Assembly (NCBI GenBank): GCA_030603605.1
Contig: JAUVXN010000002.1
Location: 1-41,708, forward strand
Direction: 5' to 3'
Length of the DNA stretch: 41,708 nt
Source: Dehalococcoidales bacterium
Lineage (GTDB): Bacteria > Chloroflexota > Dehalococcoidia > Dehalococcoidales > RBG-16-60-22
Under the pieces are notes generated by a model. It worked only from the letters and a program-made list of their open reading frames with translations, made no database searches and was not told the origin of the DNA. The translations under genes were made by a program, and so were the position numbers. Shown piece by piece: positions 17,933-25,881 of this stretch; position 1 is the first letter of the stretch, and every line of letters begins with the position of its first letter.

Positions 17933-18333
17933 GGTGCCTCCTCATAATTTTCGCCCAAGAGCTGCGCCGCCCTCTTACACAGCGCCATCCCCATTATCTG
18001 GTTTGACGGGGGGGACCACTTTCCCCAGCCAAACCGGTAGCAAGTCTCGGCGATAGCCCGCCAGCTATAACCCTTATCTACTCGGAGCATCCGCACAACC
18101 TTGGCCTGCCGGCGCTCCATGTGACTACACAGCTCCTTAAACTCCTCAAAACGCTCGGCTGCTTGTTTTGCCATGTCCTGGAACTGCTCAACGCTCGCTA
18201 TGGTAATCATGCCCTCCCCAGTCTTCACCGACTCCAGTATTTCCTTATCGGCGCTGCTGAGGATGGCGCCCTGATGTATAGCTTTATCTTCAGTCACGAA
18301 AACGGTTTCATGGTCCTTCTTCTTTTTACCCAT
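17923..18333 (-). CDS. conserved hypothetical, possible HTH DNA-binding protein
   Basis: A 136-aa protein with a Lys-rich start, a helical middle (residues about 50-90) and a C-terminal segment containing 'GYSWRAIAETCYRFGWGKW', in which 'SWRAIAE' resembles the first helices of a helix-turn-helix. I chose the ATG following GTG (18334-18336). A small DNA-binding or packaging-related role is conceivable but unproven. Confidence 0.65.
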   Translation of the reverse strand: MGKKKKDHETVFVTEDKAIHQGAILSSADKEILESVKTGEGMITIASVEQFQDMAKQAAERFEEFKELCSHMERRQAKVVRMLRVDKGYSWRAIAETCYRFGWGKWSPPSNQIMGMALCKRAAQLLGENYEEAPWK

Positions 18334-18350
18334 CACTTAATCCTATCCCC

Positions 18351-18620
18351 TTATAATTTTCCCTTGATATAGGGCTGCAAGGATTCAGCCCATTTCAGAA
18401 ATTGCTCTCGGCTAGGCCAAAAATGCGTCTCAACAGGTCCCTCTTCTGTGATTACCATTCTGCCGATGCGATGAATTGGAAGCTCACTGTAAGCATTAGT
18501 CAACAGCGACTTGACCAGCCCATTAAGAGTCTGATACAGCTCGACATTATAAGAGACTCCTTTCACTCCCCAGCAGACATACCACCTGCTGACACCGTTC
18601 TTTGAACCCCTTAACCACAT
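18351..18620 (-). CDS. hypothetical early protein, 89 aa
   Basis: A small protein with alternating strands at the N-terminus ('SRWYVCWGVKGVSYNVELY') and a helical C-terminus ('REQFLKWAESLQPYIKG'). The stop of the upstream gene lies 2 bases before its start, so it is part of the leftward operon. No family recognised. Confidence 0.65.
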   Translation of the reverse strand: MWLRGSKNGVSRWYVCWGVKGVSYNVELYQTLNGLVKSLLTNAYSELPIHRIGRMVITEEGPVETHFWPSREQFLKWAESLQPYIKGKL

Positions 18621-18622
18621 AT

Positions 18623-18970
18623 TTATTTTCCCAGCCCTATCTCAGAGCAGATCTCGCCAACTACCAAATCTAATGCCTCTTGTTTCTCCTGCTCCCTCAT
18701 CCGCTCCTGACACACCTTCCGGTGCTTCTCTAAGAGTTTAGGAAGTGTAGCCTCAGCCTCCGCCTTAACCCTAGCTATGAACTCGTCTTTCTCATATCGC
18801 TGGACAGGCAGATGAACACCAAAGCCGAGAGTGCTCTCGACAGCTTCCTCAAAGCTTATGACAACCATCAGGAAGTCCTCTTTATACCAAATGCCATCTG
18901 CTTGCCGAGCGCTAACCGAGTCAATCTTTGCTTTGTGCCCCATAACCTCAATCGGTATTCCCTTTTCCAT
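18623..18970 (-). CDS. hypothetical early protein, 115 aa
   Basis: A charged protein with an N-terminal beta-hairpin region and a C-terminal helix rich in Glu, Lys and Arg ('ATLPKLLEKHRKVCQERMRE'). The start is the second ATG; the first at 18976 overlaps the AAGGAG ribosome binding site, leaving the chosen one at ordinary spacing. No recognised function. Confidence 0.65.
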   Translation of the reverse strand: MEKGIPIEVMGHKAKIDSVSARQADGIWYKEDFLMVVISFEEAVESTLGFGVHLPVQRYEKDEFIARVKAEAEATLPKLLEKHRKVCQERMREQEKQEALDLVVGEICSEIGLGK

Positions 18971-19000
18971 TAGCATCTCCTTTCAATAGTATTCGACCTA

Positions 19001-19903
19001 TTATTCCGGCAGCCTGCCTACTAGCCGCAGGAACTTGTCTATGTTCTGCCGGGGCCCGTGCAATAAGGGGATATCGTCAACCCTTAATATTCTCCTCCGC
19101 GGTTCCTTACCATCTGGTCCCTTATATGCCATCGGGTAGACCTCCACATTGTAGGAGGCGAGGATTTTTACCCTCTCCACGCACATATCATCATCCGCAA
19201 ATGAATATAGAAAATAAAAAGACAGCTTCCTGGAGCCTAGCCCGTTGGCCAACAGTAGCTCAATCCCCTCTCTTACCGCCTTTTCATGGCCGATGTGGTC
19301 AAAGGCAAACCGCAGCTCCTTTGACTTGACCCTCTTCAGATAGTCAAGATTTCCCTCATTCAGTAGCCTAATATCCAAGCCCTGCTTGAAGTCCACCTCG
19401 AGCCCCTCTGCTAGTAAGTCTTCCATGGTCTGCCGCCAATTGGGAGCTGCCAGCAAATTGTTATCGAGCAGGACGATTTTCCTATGGCGCCTATCCCAGA
19501 ACTCATAGATTCGTGCCCACGGCTTGATGCTCCCTTCTTTCTCAGGCACGATGCACCAGGGGCACTTCCGGATACAGCCCCTCGAGGTGTAGCCCAGACT
19601 AAAATTTACCCCGGTGTAAAGGTTATAATCAGGCATGACGTGCTCTACTTCAGGTGGAAGCTCTGCCTTTAGGTTGATACCTGAGCCGCCGACAGTGGCG
19701 CCATCCGGCACCTCGGGCTTTCTTTTTGCATGCCAGGTAAATACACACGAAGCATATGCAATATCCGGCTGGTTGAGGGGGAAGTTTAGATACACTTGGT
19801 CACCCCGTGCCTTGTGGTAAGCCGATAGTTTCATCAGAGCTAAGTTAGGGAAAGGTCGCCTTGCCTTTATCACGTCTAAATCCATGAGCAATATCTTATT
19901 CAC
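19001..19903 (-). CDS. radical SAM protein
   Basis: A 300-aa enzyme with the CxxxCxxC iron-sulfur motif 'GCIRKCPWC' (Cys about 110, 114, 117), preceded by 'SLGYTSRG', as in radical SAM proteins of the B12-binding/MiaB-like group. Downstream are 'VDFKQGLDIRLL' and 'FYFLYSFADDD', matching the SAM/substrate strands of the barrel. The N-terminus is shorter than a full B12 domain. The start is GTG at 19903 because GGAGGTAAAG lies directly upstream and overlaps the neighbour's stop. Substrate unknown; modification of nucleic acid or a peptide is possible. Confidence 0.8.
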   Translation of the reverse strand: MNKILLMDLDVIKARRPFPNLALMKLSAYHKARGDQVYLNFPLNQPDIAYASCVFTWHAKRKPEVPDGATVGGSGINLKAELPPEVEHVMPDYNLYTGVNFSLGYTSRGCIRKCPWCIVPEKEGSIKPWARIYEFWDRRHRKIVLLDNNLLAAPNWRQTMEDLLAEGLEVDFKQGLDIRLLNEGNLDYLKRVKSKELRFAFDHIGHEKAVREGIELLLANGLGSRKLSFYFLYSFADDDMCVERVKILASYNVEVYPMAYKGPDGKEPRRRILRVDDIPLLHGPRQNIDKFLRLVGRLPE

Positions 19904-20351
19904 CTTTACCTCCTCCCCCAGGCCCGAGCTGGAAGTGGCGGTCAATCATGGCCTCGTATAGCGTTTTGCCACTGTCCGTAATCACATACGGTAAGAATAT
20001 CTGCTCCATCTTGACCATCTCAGTCTCTAAGATTGCCATCTGCGCTGATACCCAATCCTTCACGATTCGCCAGGCGACTCGGACTGCTTGGGCATGAGTA
20101 AGGTATCTTCTGGGCACCCTCCCCAGCCTGTTTTGCTGGGTGAGGACTTTAAGCACAGCATTAGGGTCGATGGGTAAACGAATAGAAACCTCGCCATGGG
20201 GACCCCTAACATTAAAGGCAAGGGCTTCAACGGTGCCATCATCACCATAATCAATCAGAATAGATTTTGCCCCATGCGCAGCTAAATTGCCTTGGATTTC
20301 CCCTACCGTCTTCATAGCCTCAATTCCAGTCGTATAGTTCAACAATGCCAC
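19896..20351 (-). CDS. conserved hypothetical phage protein
   Basis: A 151-aa protein beginning 'LLNYTTGIEAMKTVGEIQGN', with an N-terminal beta region ('AKSILIDYGDDGTVEALAF') and a helical 'AQAVRVAWRIVKDWVSAQM' region, ending in a Gly-rich tail. The general form is familiar from phage early operons, but the function is not known to me. It overlaps the radical SAM gene by 8 bases, so the two are probably translated together. Confidence 0.7.
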   Translation of the reverse strand: MALLNYTTGIEAMKTVGEIQGNLAAHGAKSILIDYGDDGTVEALAFNVRGPHGEVSIRLPIDPNAVLKVLTQQNRLGRVPRRYLTHAQAVRVAWRIVKDWVSAQMAILETEMVKMEQIFLPYVITDSGKTLYEAMIDRHFQLGPGGGGKGE

Positions 20352-20354
20352 ATT

Positions 20355-20831
20355 TTACCCCCTTTCCTCTGGATGCTGGTAAGGCAAACCGAGAGCCTGA
20401 TAAATCGATTCCTCACTATCGCCGGCAATCCTCAGACCGTCTTCGTTAAACAACCCATCGCCTGACGCTGCCAGGTGCCAGCCTCTTTTCTTGGCCATGG
20501 TGGCCAGGCGGATGTTATTTTCCGCGGACCCCGTCCGGATGAGAAGCAAAGTTGCCCGGGTTTCCGGGGTGGCAAAGTAAAAATCCAGCTGCGTCTCACT
20601 GGTCATAACCCGCATAATTTTATTGCCAGCCATCTTGGCCTGCCCCAGCCCCATTATTTCGTACTGCACGTTCCATAGGTCGGAGGAAATCAACACAAAA
20701 TCGATGTCATTGACCCATTCCTTGCGCCTCCGCACCGAGCCTGCGACCTCAATGCACTGGCAGTATGGGGAGAGGCGTTTAACAACCGCAGCGGCTATTT
20801 TATCAGCTCTCTCTAACGCTATCTTTCCCAT
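20355..20831 (-). CDS. minimal DNA polymerase X-like nucleotidyltransferase
   Basis: A 158-aa protein with the nucleotidyltransferase palm motif 'GSVRRRKEWVNDID' (Gly31-Ser32, Asp42 and Asp44) and a third acidic residue in 'QLDFYF' (Asp83), followed by the PolX thumb-like 'RTGSAENNIRLATMAKKRGW' and 'IYQALGLPYQHPEER'. It lacks the N-terminal helix-hairpin-helix domain and the C-terminal PHP domain of typical bacterial PolX (over 500 aa). It probably adds nucleotides to DNA ends or gaps. The catalytic triad appears intact. Confidence 0.82.
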   Translation of the reverse strand: MGKIALERADKIAAAVVKRLSPYCQCIEVAGSVRRRKEWVNDIDFVLISSDLWNVQYEIMGLGQAKMAGNKIMRVMTSETQLDFYFATPETRATLLLIRTGSAENNIRLATMAKKRGWHLAASGDGLFNEDGLRIAGDSEESIYQALGLPYQHPEERG

Positions 20832-20840
20832 CTTCGGCCT

Positions 20841-21005
20841 CTATTTAGTTAGTTTGACTTCCTTAATTTCGCCATTCTCGACCTTGATAAAGAGCCCATT
20901 AACAAGCAATCTACTGCCGCATTTACCGCAGTATTTGTGCATGGTTGACTTATCCTCCCCGCAACTAGGGCAGACACAAAGAGTGACAGTAAATTCAGAT
21001 TTCAT
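20841..21005 (-). CDS. small zinc-ribbon protein, 54 aa
   Basis: Translating the minus strand from the ATG at 21005 gives MKSEFTVTLCVCPSCGED followed by 'YCGKCGSR' and a Lys-rich end. The two CxxC pairs form a zinc ribbon. A GGAGG ribosome binding site lies just upstream. A recurring hairpin (21033-21054) sits a short way further upstream. Role unknown; such proteins often act as small adaptors or transcription regulators. Confidence 0.6.
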   Translation of the reverse strand: MKSEFTVTLCVCPSCGEDKSTMHKYCGKCGSRLLVNGLFIKVENGEIKEVKLTK

Positions 21006-21032
21006 TTCTACCTCCAGCAATTATTATTTTTT

Positions 21033-21054
21033 GCGTATAATACCCATTACACGC
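21033..21054 (-). promoter_or_regulatory. hairpin-RBS leader module, copy 1
   Basis: GCGTATAAT and ATTACACGC flank a short loop and pair with one mismatch. In the minus-strand transcript the hairpin overlaps the stop codon of the gene at 21047 and lies upstream of the GGAGG of the 54-aa gene. It belongs to the GCGTATAA/TTATACGC family at 21306, 26266 and 26716. Confidence 0.6.
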
Positions 21055-21292
21055 CAGCAGTCACATCAATACTGATACCGACGGTTGGTGTGCTTTCTCT
21101 CAATCTATCGGCTACCTTCAGACATTTCTTACAGGCGTTGCCAAACGGACAATTTATTGTCATTCTCCAATTGCCACGCTTCCTCGGTTTCCGCCCGCAT
21201 AGAGCTTGATAGGACACGGAACCATCCGTATGAGCCTGAACTAAATGGAGCTTTTGGCCACCATATTCCTGTGCATATCTTAATACTGCCAT
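21047..21292 (-). CDS. Cys-containing small protein
   Basis: An 81-aa protein starting MAVLRYAQEYGGQK. GAAAGGAG lies directly upstream, and I chose the second of two adjacent ATG codons for spacing. 'CGRKPRKRG' and 'CPFGNACKKCLKV' give four Cys that could bind zinc. A hairpin of the GCGTATA family lies between it and the upstream gene. No function recognised. Confidence 0.65.
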   Translation of the reverse strand: MAVLRYAQEYGGQKLHLVQAHTDGSVSYQALCGRKPRKRGNWRMTINCPFGNACKKCLKVADRLRESTPTVGISIDVTAGV

Positions 21293-21305
21293 CATTCTCC
21301 TTTCT

Positions 21306-21325
21306 GCGTATAACAGCATATACGC
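21306..21325 (-). promoter_or_regulatory. hairpin-RBS leader module, copy 2
   Basis: GCGTATA and TATACGC are perfect inverted arms around a 6-base loop. On the minus-strand mRNA the 3' arm is followed at once by AGAAAGGAG and the start codon of the gene at 21292. It spans the stop of the upstream gene. Confidence 0.65.
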
Positions 21326-21567
21326 TAACGGACTTGCTGATCTCTGATTCTCTCTGGGCCATGTTTAAATTCAACAGGGTTTTCCTTTACCTTCTCTTCG
21401 GGTGTAGGAGCTATGACAAGCTCCACACTACCATCAAGCCTTCCCACGCTTACTGGTGCCCCTTTAGAGTTCCAGATATCCCACAATATCCTCTTTTCTT
21501 CCTCGGTCTCTGACACCAACACCACTCCCCGGTACTGAACTGATGTTTCTTCCAATCTAGCCTTCAT
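21325..21567 (-). CDS. hypothetical early protein, 80 aa
   Basis: A small acidic protein with a beta region ('VQYRGVVLVS'), a helix, then 'APVSVGRLDGSVELVIAP' and a charged tail. Its start overlaps the upstream stop (ATGA). No known family. Confidence 0.65.
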   Translation of the reverse strand: MKARLEETSVQYRGVVLVSETEEEKRILWDIWNSKGAPVSVGRLDGSVELVIAPTPEEKVKENPVEFKHGPERIRDQQVR

Positions 21568-21878
21568 TATGCCCTCCAGTGGAAGTGCCTGGATGGTAGC
21601 CCGGCGATTTGACTTGGCAATTCTATATCTGGTTCTTCGCTGAAGAAAGCTCGGCGCCAGAACTCCAGCTCTTCCGCCGTAGGCCCGCCGGGTATGCGAG
21701 CGAGACTTAAGTGCCAGTAGCGGGCTTCGGTTAGGATATCCAGAGTAAAACAGATACTCAGCCCGTTGGCGAATCTATGATAGTGCTCCTGCGATGGAAC
21801 CTCCAACGGCACCCAGGGAGCAGCTTGGGCTCTCTCTTTCAGTCTTTCCACGACAGCGGTTAGGTTCTGTTTACTCAT
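21567..21878 (-). CDS. hypothetical early protein, 103 aa
   Basis: The sequence has an amphipathic N-terminal helix, then 'GLSICFTLDILTEARYWHLS' and 'TAEELEFWRRAFF', patterns seen in small conserved phage proteins of unknown role. It overlaps the downstream gene by one base. The ATG follows GAGGTGATAT. Function not assigned. Confidence 0.68.
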   Translation of the reverse strand: MSKQNLTAVVERLKERAQAAPWVPLEVPSQEHYHRFANGLSICFTLDILTEARYWHLSLARIPGGPTAEELEFWRRAFFSEEPDIELPSQIAGLPSRHFHWRA

Positions 21879-21912
21879 ATATCACCTCACTTTACTTTCT
21901 GCTGAAGCAATG

Positions 21913-22908
21913 TCAGGCCGGCCCCCTTGCAACACCCAGCCAGTCAAGTAGAATTGCCCGGACATAGCTGACGCTGAATTTAACCTGCCCGGCGGCTTCC
22001 CTGAAAGCCTGATCAATATAGTCGAGCGGGCAGCCGCCCGCGGCGGATATTTCTTCTCCCAGGTCACGCAGCTGAGCCGACTCCCGGGCGTTCGGCTCGC
22101 GGGGTATAACTTCATAGGGCCTTGCAGCTGGCACCCTGCCCCACTCTTTCTTGAAACACTCAGTGAGTCTATGTAAAATTTCTAATTCATCTGTAGATAA
22201 ACCGGTAAGTGAGGGTGAGGGTTTCTCACCTGAGTGCTCAGGTGAATTTCCCTCTTCCTCTTTCGGTTTCCTCTTTCCTCTTTCTTTTTCAGTTTCCTTT
22301 TTCTCTTTGCTTCTTTCTCTTTTGAAGCCTGTCTCACCTGAGCCGATATTGTTGCTCACCTGAGAGGGGAGGTGTTGCTCACCTGAGACATTAGTTTCGC
22401 TCACCTGAGAGGGAGAGTATTGCTCACCTGAGACATTAGTTTCGCTCGCCTGAGAGGGAGAGTATTGCTCACCTGAGACATTATTTCCGCTCACCTGAGA
22501 AAACCAGTTTTTGGTGACAACTATCTTGGCGCCTTCTTTATAGCGTAGGTGATCTTGCCACCCCTCGGGCGGGGGGTACTGCGACGGCCATGCCCACTGG
22601 GGCCTGTGCACGTCCCACCAGTCCAGAATCTGGATAGCTACCGTATTAGAGGTCTTGTAGACCACAATTAAGTCGTTTTTGGCCAACTCTTCTAGTAGTC
22701 CCGGTATATCCGCCTTGGTAATGTGGTCAATATTGGGGCAGGCAGCATACTTAATCTCTTCATGGTCTCCGGGAAGGCGCCCCTGGTCATCAGCATTCAC
22801 CCACATCAGGGGAAAGAGTGCGCAAGCTTTTAGCGAAAGACGCCCATAGCGTCTATCTGTTGAATAGCTCTGGGGGTATACTCTCCCCCGGGCAACGGCG
22901 CGCCTCAT
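21913..22908 (-). CDS. phage replication initiator (DnaD/replisome organizer-like)
   Basis: A 331-aa protein starting MRRAVARGRVYPQSYS at the ATG that overlaps the upstream stop (ATGA); longer starts would overlap that gene. The N-terminal domain ('KACALFPLMWVNADDQGRLP', 'LLEELAKNDLIVVYK') is a winged-helix replication-initiation type domain. The middle is a low-complexity linker of 15-aa repeats ('SETNVSGEQYSPSQ') then a highly charged Lys/Glu stretch. The C-terminal 100 residues ('LDYIDQAFREAA') resemble DnaD-like helical domains that recruit helicase. The linker DNA contains regular iterons, so the gene probably contains the origin. Confidence 0.72.
   Translation of the reverse strand: MRRAVARGRVYPQSYSTDRRYGRLSLKACALFPLMWVNADDQGRLPGDHEEIKYAACPNIDHITKADIPGLLEELAKNDLIVVYKTSNTVAIQILDWWDVHRPQWAWPSQYPPPEGWQDHLRYKEGAKIVVTKNWFSQVSGNNVSGEQYSPSQASETNVSGEQYSPSQVSETNVSGEQHLPSQVSNNIGSGETGFKRERSKEKKETEKERGKRKPKEEEGNSPEHSGEKPSPSLTGLSTDELEILHRLTECFKKEWGRVPAARPYEVIPREPNARESAQLRDLGEEISAAGGCPLDYIDQAFREAAGQVKFSVSYVRAILLDWLGVARGPA
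22225..22499. other. candidate phage replication origin with iterons
   Basis: Eight copies of CTCACCTGAG (one CTCGCCTGAG) start at 22333, 22355, 22378, 22400, 22423, 22445, 22468 and 22490, alternating 22 and 23 bp apart, so all lie on nearly the same DNA face. A further direct copy with an inverted partner sits at 22225-22246. Between them (22250-22325) is a pyrimidine-rich tract. Each iteron is almost a palindrome. Lambda-type phages also carry the origin in the initiator gene. Confidence 0.65.
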
Positions 22909-23306
22909 CTCGTACCTCCGAGAGAAATCAAGAAGTCTACATACTTCCGCTCGTCTAGGATTATTGCCTCGGTTTCTTCTCCGGACGGAGTTATCCGCGA
23001 AAGAGAGAACAACTTGCAATCAGGCGTATGTCTTACCACAAAGCAAGGGATATCCATCCTTTGGGTTATGTCGTGAAGTAGAGCTCTCTTGCTTGACCAG
23101 AGCTCGTAGTGGTCCTGAGCCTCATGAATAAAGAGGGGGGGGACTTCAATAGTCTCGATGCAAGCGATGGTACCAAGCCCAGCAGGTTTTTTGCGTTGCT
23201 CAAACCAGTCACCGTCGGTGTGATAACACCAATCCGGTAAGTTTGCACGGTGCCACTTGCTATAATTCGTTGGTCTCTTATTTGTTATTTCGCTTTGTGG
23301 GCTCAT
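22905..23306 (-). CDS. hypothetical protein between initiator and methyltransferase
   Basis: A 133-aa protein with 'LPDWCYHTDGDWFEQRKKPA', 'YELWSSKRALLHDI' and 'IPCFVVRHTPDCKLFSLSRI'. It overlaps genes on both sides by 4 bases, an arrangement that suggests coupled translation with the methyltransferase. It might be an accessory to DNA modification or replication, but I recognise no catalytic motif. Confidence 0.68.
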   Translation of the reverse strand: MSPQSEITNKRPTNYSKWHRANLPDWCYHTDGDWFEQRKKPAGLGTIACIETIEVPPLFIHEAQDHYELWSSKRALLHDITQRMDIPCFVVRHTPDCKLFSLSRITPSGEETEAIILDERKYVDFLISLGGTR

Positions 23307-24247
23307 TTTCTAAACACAAATATCTCTCGTTTTAAGTCCAATAATATCCCTTTTTTCTTAGCATAATTGACATCTCGAAAGGATTTGATTTGAGATGGCA
23401 TATTAAGCGAAATCTCCTGAATACCCTTGAAGCCATAGCTCTCAGAGAGATTAAGGCAATCACGATTGAGAAAAAGGAAATCCCCCGTTTCACGCTCATC
23501 AAGGAATGACTCAATGAATAAAGCGACATGCCCACCCTGTTTTAAGGACCCGAACGTATCCTTTGTCAATTTCTTCATAAACTCCAACCATTGGTCATAA
23601 GAAGTCATAGCGGCGCCATCTTTGGAGTATTCATCGCGCTTTAAGCGCCAGTACGGTGGGTCAAGGATGATAAAATCTGGCTTTTGGGGTAATCTAGGAT
23701 AGCCTTTTCGTATATCCCATTGCTTGATATCAGGCCGCCGGGGGTCTATATCGAAGCAATGGTATCGCCGCAAAAGGTATTTGCAGACGTCAATAGTCGT
23801 ACCGCCACCGGTCATTGGGTCTACTACCACATCGAAAGGCTTAGTCAGCCAAAGTAGGAGATTGACAATAGCTTGGCCTGGAATCCGGCCTGGGTAATCC
23901 TGCCCAAACTTTTTGTCGCAAAGTGCATAGTTCCATACATTTAGGTGAGGCGGTTGCTCAGATATGCACCACGTCTCAAGCTTAGTATGACGTGCATATT
24001 TGATAATGCGGTCTATGTGTTGACGTGGCAATTTGCACTTTTCTGCAATCTCTGTGGTTGTCTCCCCGGCCAGCCAATGGTCAAAGATAGCGTTATTCCG
24101 GTCTGTGCGTTCTGTATCAGTCAGTGGAGAGGACCACTTCTCTAAAGTTTCAGCATCATTAGCCACAATCGCAAGGAAATCTTTATCATGATCATTCTTT
24201 CCTTGCAATTGGAGGCTGGCGATGCGTCGTAACACGTTCTTGTTCAA
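23303..24247 (-). CDS. adenine-specific DNA methyltransferase with HTH domain
   Basis: A 314-aa enzyme. Residues about 50-88 form a helix-turn-helix ('ETTTEIAEKCKLPRQHID'). Motif I for SAM binding is 'VVDPMTGGGTT' (about 141-151), and the catalytic motif IV is 'DPPYW' (196-200), typical of N6-adenine or N4-cytosine amino methyltransferases; DPPY favours adenine. The motif order (I before IV with the target region between) suggests the beta or gamma-like class. Without a partner nuclease it may protect phage DNA or act in regulation. Confidence 0.82.
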   Translation of the reverse strand: MNKNVLRRIASLQLQGKNDHDKDFLAIVANDAETLEKWSSPLTDTERTDRNNAIFDHWLAGETTTEIAEKCKLPRQHIDRIIKYARHTKLETWCISEQPPHLNVWNYALCDKKFGQDYPGRIPGQAIVNLLLWLTKPFDVVVDPMTGGGTTIDVCKYLLRRYHCFDIDPRRPDIKQWDIRKGYPRLPQKPDFIILDPPYWRLKRDEYSKDGAAMTSYDQWLEFMKKLTKDTFGSLKQGGHVALFIESFLDERETGDFLFLNRDCLNLSESYGFKGIQEISLNMPSQIKSFRDVNYAKKKGILLDLKREIFVFRK

Positions 24248-24272
24248 TGCCTAACTCCCATAGGTTATAACC

Positions 24273-25502
24273 TCAAATCAGCTGCATCTGTTTTTCTACT
24301 CGGCTGTTTATCTCGTTTACGAAGCCCTCTGCTTGCTCCCGGGTAAGGCGTTTAATAACATCTTCAAGGCTACCCTGGGGACTCACTTTATATTGGCTTA
24401 CTAAGAAGGTTTTGCACGTATCGTCAGTCCACTTAAGGGCTTTCTGACTTTCTTTGAGCCAGGTCGGGTCGATGCTGAAGCCTTCTCCTTCAATTTGCTC
24501 CTCCGGTGACGTCTCTTGTTTCGTCGCCTGCGCCTTGTTAGTAGGGGTGCGCACCCCTACTTTCCCATCACCTTTCTTATCGGGAGGGTCTTCGGTAACT
24601 ATGTGATATTCCGCCTCGATAACATTCTGGATATCACGCACGTCGCCGGCACGTTCCATCCAGGTGGCGGTCATTTCCTTCATCTTGGACTTCGCCTCGG
24701 GGAAAACCTCACGCACCCAGCGTTTTATGGCGCGGACCCGAGCCTGGTTGCCCGGGAGATTCTTAGCGACTACGCCCTCCTCGGACTTCTTGTACCAGCC
24801 GTAGCCGATGGTGTCGTCCTGATCCTTGCGGTGCCCAATGGCGACCCAGACGTAGGCTTCGGGGTCTTTGCAGAGGTCAGTCTTTATCTCCTTGGCGATG
24901 GCCAGAATATCCTCGCGGGGTTTGTCTTTGTTCTCAGGCAGGCTGGACAGGTACTCTTCAAGGCGCATGGTCCTCGGTGGCCCCGCCCAGGCGTCGGCGC
25001 AACTCCGGGCAGCCAGCGACAGCCAGCCATCCTCGCTGATGATAGGCTGCACAACCTTGTACTCGATATTATCCTTACCCTTGACCTTGAATGTCGCTGG
25101 GAATATCTCCCCCAGCAAGGGGTCTAAATCCAACCGCACGCAATCCCACAGGAATAGAGCCGCCGATGGCTCGTCCATATCCGCCTTGGGGAAGCGGGTC
25201 TGAATCATAGCGAGGGCTACTTCAACCGGCTGTCCCCCGGGTAGTATCATCTTGCGCTCAATCTTGTCGCGAATTGCGGGGTGAATCTCGGCGCCACGCC
25301 TGAAGGCTTGCGTATAGGTCTCCCGCTCCATGTAGCCGTGGTGCTCCCGATTAAGGCAGCCGACCTCAATAGTTGCCTTCTCGGGGTTGGTGTGGATCTG
25401 GAGCTCGGCACCACATTCACCACACACGTTCTCGCGGCAGATTTTCTTCATCTCGTCCCATTTATCTTGAGTTACCTCATCTTGTTTTACTTCATAACCC
25501 AT
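24273..25502 (-). CDS. recT: RecT-family single-strand annealing protein with zinc motif
   Basis: A 409-aa protein. The central part (residues about 95-290) has RecT features: 'LFLWDCVRLDLDPLLGEIFP', 'IISEDGWLSLAARSC' and 'NLPGNQARVRAIKRWVREVF'. RecT proteins anneal single-stranded DNA during phage recombination. Unlike typical RecT (about 270 aa), it has an N-terminal Cys region ('CGECGAEL' plus 'VGCLNREHHG') and a long, partly disordered C-terminal extension. AAGGAGG precedes the ATG. It overlaps the upstream gene by 11 bases. No exonuclease partner (RecE-like) is visible nearby. Confidence 0.8.
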   Translation of the reverse strand: MGYEVKQDEVTQDKWDEMKKICRENVCGECGAELQIHTNPEKATIEVGCLNREHHGYMERETYTQAFRRGAEIHPAIRDKIERKMILPGGQPVEVALAMIQTRFPKADMDEPSAALFLWDCVRLDLDPLLGEIFPATFKVKGKDNIEYKVVQPIISEDGWLSLAARSCADAWAGPPRTMRLEEYLSSLPENKDKPREDILAIAKEIKTDLCKDPEAYVWVAIGHRKDQDDTIGYGWYKKSEEGVVAKNLPGNQARVRAIKRWVREVFPEAKSKMKEMTATWMERAGDVRDIQNVIEAEYHIVTEDPPDKKGDGKVGVRTPTNKAQATKQETSPEEQIEGEGFSIDPTWLKESQKALKWTDDTCKTFLVSQYKVSPQGSLEDVIKRLTREQAEGFVNEINSRVEKQMQLI

Positions 25503-25854
25503 GGTTTACCTCCTTGGTTAATTTCTCGACTGCTTTTGCCACAGCCTCCCCCAGGGCGGGTGATATTGAAACATTAGGGTCAGCATAGTGGTCCTGAGTT
25601 ATCTCCAGGTGGTAGATGTGGGTTCCTTTCCCAGCCATCCAATTGCCATTGTTCAGCCTCACTATGAATAATCCCTCATCAGCAACCTGCTTCAGAATCT
25701 CATCCTGTTTTACTACAGTCGCATCCTCCCTGTCCTCAACATATTGAGCTTGGGCTATAGCAATGTAAATTTCCATCGCAGCTAGTATCTTTCCAGGGTT
25801 TCTTCGGCGGGCATCCTGGATTGCCTGTTTAATCTTCTCCGGGGTCAGTAACAT
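25492..25854 (-). CDS. hypothetical early protein, 120 aa
   Basis: A protein with a helical N-terminus ('PEKIKQAIQDARRRNPGKIL'), a central beta hairpin ('GLFIVRLNNGNWMAGKGTHI') and a helical C-terminus. Its gene overlaps the start of the RecT gene, which suggests coupling. The ATG follows a GAAGGGAG ribosome binding site in a recurring TTGAAGGGAG leader. No family recognised; a recombination partner is possible from context. Confidence 0.66.
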   Translation of the reverse strand: MLLTPEKIKQAIQDARRRNPGKILAAMEIYIAIAQAQYVEDREDATVVKQDEILKQVADEGLFIVRLNNGNWMAGKGTHIYHLEITQDHYADPNVSISPALGEAVAKAVEKLTKEVNHGL

Positions 25855-25881
25855 TCGCTCGCTCCCTTCAACGGTCTACTA

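Noticed and set aside
17923..18333. Small terminase subunit
   Set aside because: The helix-turn-helix is weak, the gene lies in the early operon and is opposite in direction to the structural genes; terminase would be expected left of the window.
24516..25127. 203-aa plus-strand frame opposite the RecT gene
   Set aside because: It is a shadow of a well-supported coding gene on the minus strand and has no ribosome binding site.
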